Assembly: GCF_905475345.1 (NCBI RefSeq)
Contig: NC_066604.1
Coordinates: 2,456,501 to 2,520,500 of the forward strand
DNA: 64,000 nucleotides
Reading direction: 5' to 3'
DNA from: Vespula vulgaris
Lineage: Eukaryota; Arthropoda; Insecta; Hymenoptera; Vespidae
Part shown: positions 11,300 to 22,350 of the stretch, piece by piece
How the letters are laid out: each line of letters begins with the position of its first letter
How positions within the stretch are numbered: the first letter of the stretch is position 1
Translations under genes and position numbers: made by a program
The notes under the pieces: model-generated
Seen by the model: the letters and a program-made list of their open reading frames with translations, nothing else
Told to the model about the DNA's origin: nothing
The model's database searches: none

Positions 11300-12580
11300 A
11301 TGTCTAATAAACGAGTCCAAATTGTATCTAATCCTGATATTGAATTTGAAGAAAAATTATTATTTAATCAGAACGTGTTCCATCGTTTGCTAACTGCAGA
11401 AGACATTCAAGAAATAATTAATCGTGTTTTAAATAACAATGTCGAGATCATCAACTATTCTCTTCGACCATATTCCAATGGTAAAATTGGCTTCCTCGGT
11501 TCGCATCAAAAACTTTGTATTACGACGAAACAAAGGAATGAGAAGAAAACATACTTCTTTTTTGCGAAGATAATACCATATGATGTACCTGATCAAGCAG
11601 ACTACATAATAGCAAAAGGTATTTTCAATAAGGAAGTAACGTTCTACAAAGAAATAATACCAATACTATACGAAAATTATCAAGGAGAACGTTGGTCTCC
11701 AAATTGTTACAAAATAAAAGATAATTATTTGGTATTCGAGGATTTACAAAAAGAAGGATATACAATGCGAAACAAACTCTTCAATGAGGAACTTACTACT
11801 GCAGCTTTGGCAACAATTGCACAGATGCATGCAACCTCATTAATGGCAGAAGATCGTTTACCAATGCCTTTGATTAAAATCTATCCTAATGCGTTCGAGG
11901 AAAAAGCATTCATTTGGACAGGACAAACTAAAGAATGGATTGATGCAGGAGTTAAAGCAGCTGTTGAAATTGCTAAAAATCTTGGCCTTGATTCAAGCTT
12001 GATACCAATAGTTTCACCAAAAATTATGGAAGCTATTCAAGTTTCTGCAAAGAAATCAAACGTGATTAGTCATGGTGATCTTTGGGCTAACAACTTGATG
12101 TTTAATAATGACAAACCTCCGAAATGTTTGTTAATCGATTTTCAATTACTCAGATACTGTCCTTTAGCACACGATGTCTCTCAGTTACTCTATCTATGTA
12201 CATCTCGTAGTTTTAGAGAAACACGAGAAGAAGATATGTTGAAACATTATTATAAAGTTCTTTGTGAGACTTTAAAAACTCACCAGTTTTCTGGACAATG
12301 TCCTTCTTGGTCTGAATTACTTCAAGGAATAGAAGAACAACGTTTAGGTTCTTTGATAACAGCTATGTTATATTTTCCAACAGTTTTAATGGATGAAAGT
12401 CTTAGTGCTCAAATTATGAGCGATTCTAATGGCTATTCAGAATATGTTTTTCGTGATAGAACTAATATTGTGATTAATAATATGAAACGAGATTTAGAAT
12501 ACAATAATAGAATTACAGAAACAATTGAAGAGTTAATTGAACTCGCTAAACGTCTTAACGAGTTACCTGTACCATGTTAA
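11300..12580 (+). CDS. EcKinase-like (CHK kinase-like, ecdysteroid 22-kinase family) protein, single exon
   Basis: This family contains insect phosphotransferases related to aminoglycoside and choline kinases. The founding member phosphorylates ecdysteroids, and others are implicated in detoxification by phosphorylation. The 426-aa frame is unbroken and intronless. The catalytic loop is visible as SHGDLWANNLMF (Brenner-type HGDxxxxN), followed by the metal-binding segment LLIDFQLLRYCPLAHDVSQL. The hinge-like stretch NYLVFEDLQKEGY and FFAKIIPYD, in the nucleotide-binding lobe, also fit. I prefer the start at 11300 (context GAAAATGTC) because family homology begins shortly after it; an in-frame codon at 11210 would add 30 basic residues. 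The substrate cannot be read from sequence. Its stop is 185 bp from the convergent WDR75 stop. Confidence 0.9.
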   Translation: MSNKRVQIVSNPDIEFEEKLLFNQNVFHRLLTAEDIQEIINRVLNNNVEIINYSLRPYSNGKIGFLGSHQKLCITTKQRNEKKTYFFFAKIIPYDVPDQADYIIAKGIFNKEVTFYKEIIPILYENYQGERWSPNCYKIKDNYLVFEDLQKEGYTMRNKLFNEELTTAALATIAQMHATSLMAEDRLPMPLIKIYPNAFEEKAFIWTGQTKEWIDAGVKAAVEIAKNLGLDSSLIPIVSPKIMEAIQVSAKKSNVISHGDLWANNLMFNNDKPPKCLLIDFQLLRYCPLAHDVSQLLYLCTSRSFRETREEDMLKHYYKVLCETLKTHQFSGQCPSWSELLQGIEEQRLGSLITAMLYFPTVLMDESLSAQIMSDSNGYSEYVFRDRTNIVINNMKRDLEYNNRITETIEELIELAKRLNELPVPC

Positions 12581-12765
12581 TTATATAGTAAATTAATCTA
12601 TTTTTAAATTTTAATAAATTTTTCTTCTTTGTAAAAGAAAACGTTTTAACTTTTGCATGATTTTCTAAGACTTACCATTATTTTTGTATTGAGATACTTT
12701 ACAACAAATATATCTTATTAATTTAAGATTTTGATATTATTTAAATAATGTATACAAAATATTTT

Positions 12766-15700
12766 TTATTTTTCAATAATTTCTTCATCTGGAAGTATGG
12801 TTGATAAAAATGACCAATTATGATGAATTAATCGTACATCTGATTCATCAATATTCATATTCGTTGGAATTGGTGATGGCTCACGTTTTATTGTTTTTAC
12901 ATGTTTAATATTGTCTTCGTTTTCCTCTATTTCTTCATTTTCTAGATCATCAAGATCATCGAGATTGTCAAGATCGTCCGATCTAAAAAAATATATTTTA
13001 TAGAAATTTATACTTTTTTTTTATCTTTGTGTAGTTCATTATTTTTAATTACCTTGAAAATTTATCATTCGAAGATTGATCTTTTTGTGACAATAAAGAC
13101 ATTATAAAAGTTGCACAAAGCATTTTCATCGGTGGCAATGTATGAGCAGCGACGTTAAAAAGCTAATAAATAAAAAATTTTTTAAAATATAATAACACAA
13201 TATAAAATAATTTATAAATAAAAATGTTTAAGTTTAATAAATAAATATACTATTTTTCGTAACGAAATATATTTAATTCATGTATTTAAAATCGATTAAC
13301 TGATTAGTACTTAAATGTGTAGTTCTATTTATAGAAAAATGCAAATTTTTACTACGAAAAATCTACCAAATAAGTTGATATGAATTGTACTTAAAACACG
13401 TCAACAATACATTGACGTAAGAAATAACGTAAGTATGAGAGAAATGACGTCAAGGAATATAGTAGAATGAAACTGAAAATATACTTTGCTGAGACCATAA
13501 TGGAGACAATTACGGTTGGTGTAAAGTACATGTACTAATTCTTTGAATCTCTTTTCATAATGACGCGACAGAGATACTATGACCTCATTTATAAAACGAT
13601 GAACTTAACGTGAAAAAGGTCATTGTACACTTAGTAATTTATGTTTTCTTTATCTATATATGTATATATATATGTATATATATACACTACTATATATATA
13701 TATACATTAAACTAAAATTTTTATATTATAGAAAATGATCGAAATTATATAAATGATTTTTTATATTATTATACTCGCATTAAAAAAATATTTTTTACTA
13801 TAAATTAATTATTAATTTCACTATTTATATTGTAGTTTAATTGTTGGGCCCCATGCAAATAAGGTAAATTAGAAAAATAATTATTAATACAGTATGAAAA
13901 ACATTTGTATACTTGATTGATAATTTGCAAAGAAGGTAATTTTTGAATTGAAGTTAATATACGATAACTGGGGAAGAATGTTAGTTGAATGACGTGTTTA
14001 AGAAATTTCAGGAAAATGGAGGTCCGGGTTATAAGATTATGAGAAGGTGGGAGTTAAAGCCAAGCAACTCCCATATTAAATCATGGCAAGACCACTTCTT
14101 AAAGCCAGTTACATGTTGAACGTTGAAAGGATATCACAAATTATAAATACATCTTACACACTTATTTATCAATTCGTATTGTACGACTTCGACTTCAATT
14201 GTTGTTTCTTTCATCGTAAATATTATCAACCGAAAAATTTAAGAAAAGAAAAGAAAAAAAAAGTACCTATTTTAACTTAAATCTTTCTTGTGAAAAGATT
14301 CTACTTGGCTAATACATTTTTATAAAAATGAAATTGTTTGGAAAATATTTCTTCTCTTGTTTTTTCATACTGACGTTAATAATAGTCATTACAAAAGGAT
14401 ATCTTACTACCGATACGGAAACTGTAAGTATTTTTATAATGACCGTTTCTCTATTTTATGTAAAAATCAATTCTTTTAAGTAATTATTTATAAAATCTGT
14501 TTTATAGGCAATAAAAAACATGAGACAAATTCCTCAATGGCATTGTTTACGTTATAGAAAATTTAATCTTGTACGTCGTTGCCGAAATTATCGTCTAGGA
14601 AGAAAACATTAAACTATTTCATAATTATGTGTATATAAACACACGCGCGCACGAATAATATAAGAATTCTATAAAAATAAATAACTTTTATACTCTGTGT
14701 GTGAAGCTATAATGTAAGATAAAATTATTGAATGAACTTTTATATGTATATAAGAACGATTATTTCTTACCTCAGCTGTTTTTTCTTTTCCTGAAATACG
14801 GAATGATTCCTGAAGAAATAAATTATTTTCTTCCTTATTTAATACAGTCCGAGATGCTACAAAATTACTGAACGGCGTTAAAGACATATTTTGAGTTCTA
14901 GAGAAAATTTCTAAAGCTTCCCCTACTTCGGATTCCGATTCCAAAGCCAACAGTTCCTAAATATAAAAATCAATTTTTAAATATATCCTGATCTTATTAT
15001 TGAAACGATGAGAGTATATATTATAATTATTATATTTTTTCTCACAGATATATACGAAACATACTTGGTTTGAATCTATAAAATATAATTGAGATTTCTT
15101 TTGCCATAATTTGTAAGAAGAATCTTTACTATCTCGCAAACGTGGTACAAAAACTGCTCCTAATATTGAACTGTCATTTTCAATAATAGATTTTTTTATA
15201 TATACTGGCGATGAATTATGCGGACTAAATATATATACTGAAAAGAAATTATAAAGAATTAAATAATAAATATAGTCATAAAAAATGATAATACTTACAT
15301 GTATTATCTACTGTGAAAGCAGCCATATAAATAGATTTTGGATCAGCTGTAAGTTTCGTCACGTTTAAAGAAACACTCCACATAATACTTAGAGATAAGA
15401 TATTCCAGACAGCAATATGTTTATCCGAAACAACGACAATAAGGTTACAAGCTTCCTGTTTCCCAAATTCAATGCGCCTAGTAAAAAATACAATATAGTT
15501 TTTATCTTTTTTTTTATCACGCGATATTTTAATGATGTAGTATCATTTACATTATGGTATGTGGATATTGACTATGCCTAAGACTACATTTCAAAGTACA
15601 TGTATCAGGTTCCCAAATAGTCAAAGATGAACCAAAACCAATTCCTAATAAAGACCCATCCATAGAAAATGCAGCATCTGTAGCTGATAGATCATGATAA

Positions 15701-18006
15701 TTTCCTGTGCCATAACAATGCCAATGTTTTGTTTTCTCTAAAATAAAATAAGTCATGTTTAGTTTATAAAGACAATATTACCCTGCTTTATAAAACATCT
15801 CTTACTATAGATTGATGTTGGCTCTATAAGATTCCATAACTTAAACTTTTGATCTTTTCCAGTAGTTACTACTAAAGAATCCTCATTGCCAAATAATGAG
15901 TTTGGTTGGAATTGTAAAGCATTAATTCCTAATTCATGTGGAAGTTCAACTGATGTATTTAATGTAAAACTGTTGGAGTTTATAATTAAATTTAAATTAT
16001 ATAATGATGCAAAGGTTTATGTTATATGCAGATATATATATTATTTATTTACATTTATATATAAAAACTGTTTAACTTACACTTGTTTCTTCATATCAAA
16101 TATCCAAAATTTTAATCTTACTTCTGGAGTTGAAATTTTATCATCACGCTCTTCTACTGTAGCCATCCACGTACCATCGTGATTCAAAGCTACTTTTGTT
16201 ACTTCTGTGTTTAAAATATTTACACTACGTTCTTGTGTTACAAAATTTTCAGCTGTTATATGAATCTAAAAATGGAATATATAAAAGACTATATTTATTA
16301 AATCTTTCATAAGATGTATGTATACCTTAAAAATATATACACATAAACTTACATTATACAATAGACTTTTTGTATGTGTATTATAAAACTGAACATGTCC
16401 TGTACGACTGTTTAAAACAAGGCTACTTGTACGTGGATCTACTACAAGTCCAGCAGGAAATAAATCTTTACAGGATAATGCAATACCCCATGTAAAATTT
16501 TGTATCACAGATGTCAATTTTCTTTGTGGATTTACAACAATAATACCTGTATAACATTAAAAATATATTTATAAAATATTAATATATATATATTTATTTA
16601 TATATTTTACCATTATCTAAAGTAGATACAGCAACATAGATATTATCTGGTGCAATAGTTAAATGTTTAATTGGTGCTGGTAAACGAGGTAAAAATGATT
16701 TTTCTAATGGAGTTCCAATAGTCCATTTCACTAAAACACATTCTCCTCCGCCAGTGTACATATGAGCACCTGTAATATACTTATATGAGCTAAATTTTAT
16801 CTTAATGAAATTTAGTAAAAATATTTAATAATCTACCCGTTTTACTAAAAGCTATCTCTGTTACAGGCAATGTATGCCAATGATACACTGCTGTATGAGG
16901 CCTAGTTTGAAATAAATTTTTCCATAATACTACACGTCCAGTCGAATCTCCTGTAGCTACACATTCATCTTCAGGATGTCCAGCAATACACGTTGGTATC
17001 CTACCTGTTTTCCCTGTTTTATGCCTAATTTTATATAAACATATTTAAATTTATAAATATGAATAAAAATTAATTAAATAAGAAAGTATACTCACAATTT
17101 ATCAACTAAATTACGTGAAGGATTTAATATGTGCAAATCAGTATCGTGAAGAACTGCTACTAAATTATTCCCATGATTTCCTATTATATCGACATAATAT
17201 TCAGGATTTTTTATACTAAAAGAATATAAAGTATAAATTACTTCTTTTCTTTATTAAAGTAATTAATTTAAGAAGATATTTACTTACAAAATAAAAGCAG
17301 TTTTACAACATCTTCCATCTTGCAAGTCAAATAATAACAAATATATCTTGTTATTACCTTTCGTGATATAAGTTATTAGGACCTGCGAATTTTCTTTACC
17401 AATTGCATTCCTATATTTTACAATATGAAAAGTTTTAACTTTAGCATGTTCTTTTGAACAAAAATTTAAATTCTGTAAAAAGATATAAAAATTAGAATCT
17501 TTGATTTACTGTAAAACTAAATGTAACAATACAAACTATATTAAACTATCCATACTAATTTCTTTGTGATAATGCCACTTTGGCAACTCCAAAAATTAAG
17601 CTGCCCATTATCTGTACAACCTATAACTGTATTAAAACCATCGGGATATGGAACAATTCCACTTATTCTACGGTCTATACTTTCAAACTCTTGCACAAAA
17701 TCTCCGGTTTGCGTACTATAAGCTCGTAGAGTATGCTTCCATATAACATACAATGTTCTATCACAAAAACAAATTTGGTTCGAAAATATTTGGTTAATTT
17801 AATAAGATATATCGATATTTATCATTTTAATATACGTTATTATTAAGACACTTAATATACATAACCTGTACTTACTCTCCATCTTCGGAAAATAATGGAC
17901 GATGATCGATTATACTTCCACCACCTTTTCTCGTTACAATTAAATTATCTACATCTAATCCGTTATTACTTATTGATTTGGATAATTTAATTGATTTCAT
18001 ATGCAT
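12766..18006 (-). CDS. WDR75: WDR75 / UTP17, WD-repeat subunit of the small-subunit processome
   Basis: WDR75 belongs to the UtpA (t-UTP) module that binds nascent pre-rRNA in the nucleolus and supports rRNA transcription and 18S maturation. Fifteen exons join in frame to 859 aa: 17876-18006, 17556-17757, 17288-17472, 17096-17215, 16837-17024, 16611-16769, 16353-16546, 16081-16265, 15806-15969, 15551-15737, 15299-15477, 15065-15237, 14771-14956, 13053-13162, 12766-12982. Diagnostic segments are WHCYGTGNYHDLSATDAAFS and GIGFGSSLTIWEPDT. The C-terminal LFNVAAHTLPPMKMLC resembles vertebrate WDR75 as I recall it, and is followed by an acidic Asp/Glu tail. I first read the last two exons as a separate gene, but phase and homology join them across a 1.6-kb intron. 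That intron contains the opposite-strand peptide gene. Reading through the exon-13 donor would end at 14669 instead, without the conserved tail. Confidence 0.92.
14048..14073. other. 8-bp perfect inverted repeat with a 10-nt loop
   Basis: TGGGAGTT at 14048-14055 is matched by AACTCCCA at 14066-14073. It lies inside the WDR75 intron, about 70 bp upstream of the TATA-like sequence of the nested peptide gene. It could be a protein-binding palindrome or nothing more than chance; no function is claimed. Confidence 0.4.
14142..14149 (+). promoter_or_regulatory. Candidate TATA box of the nested peptide gene
   Basis: TATAAATA lies 179 bp upstream of the peptide start codon at 14328. A start site about 30 bp downstream would leave a 5' leader of roughly 155 nt. 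In such AT-rich DNA the match could be chance, so this is only supportive. Confidence 0.35.
14328..14612 (+). CDS. Small cationic secreted peptide precursor, nested in a WDR75 intron; family unrecognised
   Basis: Two exons, 14328-14423 and 14508-14612, join in phase 0 through a canonical GTAAGT...TTTATAG intron to a 66-aa precursor. Exon 1 encodes a typical signal peptide (KLFGKYFFSCFFILTLIIVI) and a short Thr-rich linker starting about YLTTDTET. Exon 2 encodes a strongly basic domain with only two cysteines, 13 positions apart, in HCLRYRKFNLVRRCRNYRL, then GRKH. Counting residues after the predicted cleavage gives about +9 net charge. Gly-Arg-Lys near the end could be an amidation and dibasic-cleavage site, giving a C-terminal Leu-amide. 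A polyadenylation signal (14676-14681) lies 64 bp past the stop. It could be an antimicrobial peptide, a disulfide-looped neuropeptide or a venom-type peptide; I recognise no family. Transcription is unproven. Confidence 0.6.
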
Positions 18007-18631
18007 TTTATCGTATGCTATAAACTAACTACAAACAAAATCACATGTACAACACATATAATCTACTATAAATTAATTGCAGAACTTTCATGCCGATAGA
18101 TAGCGCTGTTGAAAATATACGCCTTGTGATTGGATGATTGAAATAATATTAATTCAACCAATCATATTTTTACGTTCGAAATTCAAAATAATACTTAATT
18201 TCCAATTATTTATATAATAATAAAAACACAATTTTTTAATCAGCTAAAATTTACAGATTCAAATTAACGTGTTTTAATAATATTAATAAGTGACATATAT
18301 AAATAGATGTTAATGTTTCATATCTACAAGATAGAAATAGAATACGTATTCCATAATAATTTCTAAATAGTAAGTTATAAATATAAAAATAATTATTTTA
18401 CACTATACAATATACATATACATTATTTAACATAAATATTACATTTGTTTGTAATAAATTTTTATATTCAATAGATCTATCAAATAGATACTATTAACAA
18501 TCTACTCTATATGATAAAATGTCAGCATTGAATCTAAAGTCATACCAAAATAAATTCAATAATAAATTTACAAATGCTCTTAAAATTCTAAACAAGAATT
18601 TATTAGTTTTGACCTAATCTTTGTATGGAAA
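18007..18631. promoter_or_regulatory. WDR75 promoter side and IntS2 3' flank
   Basis: WDR75 starts at the left of this 625-bp gap and IntS2 ends at its right, both on the minus strand. The WDR75-proximal part carries CAACCAATCA at 18156-18165 and an inverted ATTGG near 18129, both CCAAT-box cores. The remainder is AT-rich, probably includes the IntS2 3' UTR, and has no coding exon. Confidence 0.5.
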
Positions 18632-21600
18632 TCAATAAATCTGAGATTGCAATATGGCTTTTGATAATAATGTACAAAATGTTGCATTAACTTTTTGACA
18701 TAATGCATCTGCAGATTTATCACCTAAAGCTGCTTGGGCAGAATTAACCCTACCTAATTGTAAGAGCAATACTGTAGTATCCTCAGCAAGTGGTGGAAAA
18801 GCAAGACATATTCTCGTCAATGAAGGTAATACCGGCATGAATAGAGATACTCGATCTTTAGCAGGCAATACTCCTAACAAAGTTATTAGAGTATTTATTG
18901 CTAATCTGGAAACGCTTAAAGCTTTTGGAAGTGCATATTGAATTGCTAAATGTGAAGCTAAATCAACAGCAAATACTTGTTTTTCTGGTTCAGGTTGAGA
19001 TAATAATTCAGGAATCCAATCAAGACAAATATGCATAGATGGGATTCCAGAAACAGTAATTGGTAATAACTCCCTCGGATATCCCTATAAAATACGAGTG
19101 AATTTAATTTTGATATATTAAATATTTTTAAAAGTTACTTTTTTTTTTATATTAATAAAACATACCTGAAAATGGACTAATTTAGCCAAAGAAGGATCTG
19201 CTATAAATATTTGATGTAGATATGAACAAATAACACTTCTAATTTCTCTTAAAGACCACATCTGTCCAGGAATTTGTCTATCTTCTTTTGTTTCGAGACA
19301 CGCTTCCAATAAAATTTGTACAGCAGCACTTTCTTGACCGGCTATCAAAGCTGTTTTCAAATCTTCTCTTTCTGTTTCACTTGATAATTGACCAACTTTT
19401 TCCGTTAAAGGTCTATCTTGTGTATGTCTGGATAGCTGTGATCGTGATGCAGCTAATACAGCTTGTAAAATCCTAGTATAATAATTTAACATTGAGTTAA
19501 TATTTTATTTTATCAATTTCGATATTTATTAAATGTTACAATTTACCTTAGAATTACTGACAAAACTGGAGCACATCTAAAAACTCTTGTATCACATCGT
19601 AATACTTGTAATGGATCTAATACAATATTTTCTTGTGTAAGGAATATATTCTTGACTACCATATTTTCAACTAATAACGTATTTATAGATAAAACCCATA
19701 AACATCTTGGTAAAACAGTATTTAATCTTAGCCACACTTGTTTATAAAGTTCTGTAAAAATAATATTTACAATATAATTATATTTGTAATTATTTCTATA
19801 AATGTGTTATTAAGTTTTTAGCAATTAAACAAATGTGATCCTACCTTGTATATATCTTGGAACCCTATCATTGAGTATAGCTTTAAAATAATGTATTATT
19901 ATTTCTGTATGTGGCCAAATATCTGTTGGCTTCATTGCCATCAATTGTCGCAACAATCTTCCTGTTCTTGATGGACATTTATTAATATGACTGAATGCTT
20001 CAACAATTGCAATATCAGTAATCTTTGTACTTTCATAATTTATAATAGGAGAATCTATGTTAATCATCTCATCGTCAAGCCAATCATCTACTAAAGACAG
20101 GTGTGGAAAGTGAGTTGCTAGTAGTCTAAGAAGAGGTGAAAATAAACCAGCATAATTCACTTGATCTCTCTGTACCTGTTGAAGGAGATACTTTATCGGT
20201 AGTTCAGATAAAAATTCAGTTGAGTATGATTTCACTTTTCTACCTTGTGATATAAATATATGCATATTGGATAGTCTAACATCTTCATAAAGTAACAAGT
20301 AATATAGCAATAACAACTGAGATGTCAGTGAAGGTTTTAATGTATCAATATCCATATTATGCATTTCTCCTTCCACTATGTTCATTAGATTTTTTTTAAA
20401 ATCAAAATTTGCTCCAAAGACACTATTTTGAAAAACTCTCCTTATTTCATCTTCAGTAATTGGTTTGTTAGTGTGTTCTGATGTTTTATTATTTGTTACT
20501 AAAATAGAATTAACATACACCTCAACTAAAGCTGGTAAAACTGGATGTAAAGGTGGCACACTATCACACATCTGTCGATAAATCCAATTCTTGATAGGTA
20601 CTCTATGCTTGGCAAATGCTCTTGATTTTAATAATTGATGTATACAATGCACTGGTAAAAACCCAGGAATTGTTGCATTTAAATTTGCAGTTACTGGCAC
20701 TTTAACAGCATGAGAAGTTACTACTTGCTCCGTAAAGATCTCTTGTGTAAAAATTTGTTTCATTCTTGTAAGATTATTTGGTCTAATTGGTATTTTCATA
20801 CCCAATGTCGCACACACCAATTCACAAATAGCTGATAATTGATTACTGTGGAAATGAATTGCCATTAAAAGAAGCATTTCTCCAAAGCTTGCTGTCACAC
20901 CACTAGCACTTTCAAAATAAGCTTCTTCACGAACTAGCCACTGTACCCATTCAATACTACGCTTTTCAAGACTATGATGTCCTATTAAAGAAGGACAAGC
21001 TATAAGCATACAAAGTCCTAGAGATACAAATCTTACTCCAGCTGGTGATGGTGGAGGATGTGATGTTAACAGTTGAACTATCATAGAAACTTCATCATCT
21101 TGGAATTTAATACCTCCAATACCTCTTAAAGCACAATAAAGTCTTAATAGTGCACTTGCTTGAACAACTTGTGATTCATCTAATTGGCTATCTGTACTTT
21201 GTAAAGCAATAGCTTGTAATCTTCTGAGTAGTTCTTCTCTCAATGATTGTAATGCAGTATGGGACTCCCATTTTCGTTTCTGTCCATTTCTTATGAACAT
21301 TGCTATCCATGTTCTAACTTGCTGGTCACTGCCAAGTAATAAACCGGATATAAATGCAACAATATCACTATCTGGTTGTAAAGTATTTGCATGTTCATGT
21401 TCTAAACTTAAAGTAATTGCCAATGCAGGCATTCTACAATATTCTACACATTTTGCTCTTATTGCAAATGCTTGACATGGGTTCATTTCACATAACATTG
21501 TAAGTGTTGATGTTCTAATTCTTCCTAATGCAGATTCTTCTTGACGCTCTCCATTAGCTATTAAATGTCCACATACTTCTGAAAAACTGTCAGGATTATT

Positions 21601-22350
21601 AGCAACAATCCAACAAATAATATGTGGACCATGCTTTACATGTAAAAGTGTCTCAGTTATATCCAATATCGATAAAAGAGTTGGCAATTCAGCAAGTGCA
21701 ATACATATAACATAACTAATTTCTTCCATGTATACAGCATTGTCAAACAAATCAGATTGTTTAATTTGGAAGTCTTGATTCTTCCTAAATTCTTGAATTT
21801 GTGATGCTATGAACAAAATTTCACTTAAAACCAAACGTATTCTACGTGTAGATTCACTTCTCTCAAATTCCAATGCAAGACCACTTTGCAACGATTGTGC
21901 TAATACACTGTCTGCTTGTATCCCTCCCAATTTTTGTCTTAAAAAATATAGCGTATATATTAATTAAAATATGTATAATAATACATTTGATTTATAAAAT
22001 AGAGAATATAAATTGGTAACCTATTCTAACCTTAATTGTTGTTCTTTGCGTACATCAGTTTCCAAGGCATGAAAATCGATAGAAAGTAATGCAATTATAG
22101 AATTAACTGATTCAATTCCAGACAAAATTGATAAAACTTCTTTTCTTGCTTCTACGCATTCTTTCGTTATATCTAAAGGAGTAATAAGACTCATCCTAAC
22201 CAAACATGGTAATATCGGACGAATTTCCTTGTGCGAACATTTTGATAACTCTTTGATATTTACATTCTGTATCGCTGTAAACACGTGAGGAGACACGCGT
22301 GCATTCACATGCATTGGATATATTTGATTTTTTCCAAATTCCAACGACAT
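18632..22350 (-). CDS. IntS2: Integrator complex subunit 2
   Basis: Integrator is the RNA polymerase II-associated complex that cleaves snRNA 3' ends and terminates paused transcription. Subunit 2 is part of its shoulder/backbone module. Five exons join in frame to 1125 aa: 22031-22350, 19845-21937, 19547-19751, 19166-19472, 18632-19084. The protein is almost entirely helical-repeat-like and hydrophobic. Characteristic stretches are RIRTSTLTMLCEMNPCQAFA, RAKCVEYCRMPALAITLSLE, SEVCGHLIANGERQ, FLPVHCIHQLLKSRAF and WIYRQMCDSVPPLHPVLPAL. The start is the ATG at 22350 (MSLEFGKNQIYP); the frame extends a few codons upstream without another ATG. Length is close to the Drosophila orthologue. Identification rests on recognition of the family and size, not on a search. 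Confidence 0.88.

Noticed and set aside
12766..13162. A separate minus-strand gene with an acidic protein
   Set aside because: The phase matches WDR75 exon 13 exactly, and the sequence resembles the WDR75 C-terminus, so I merged it into WDR75.
14083..14280. 65-codon plus-strand frame (starting MARPLLKAS)
   Set aside because: No signal peptide, domain or splice evidence. It overlaps the probable TATA and 5' leader of the nested peptide gene.
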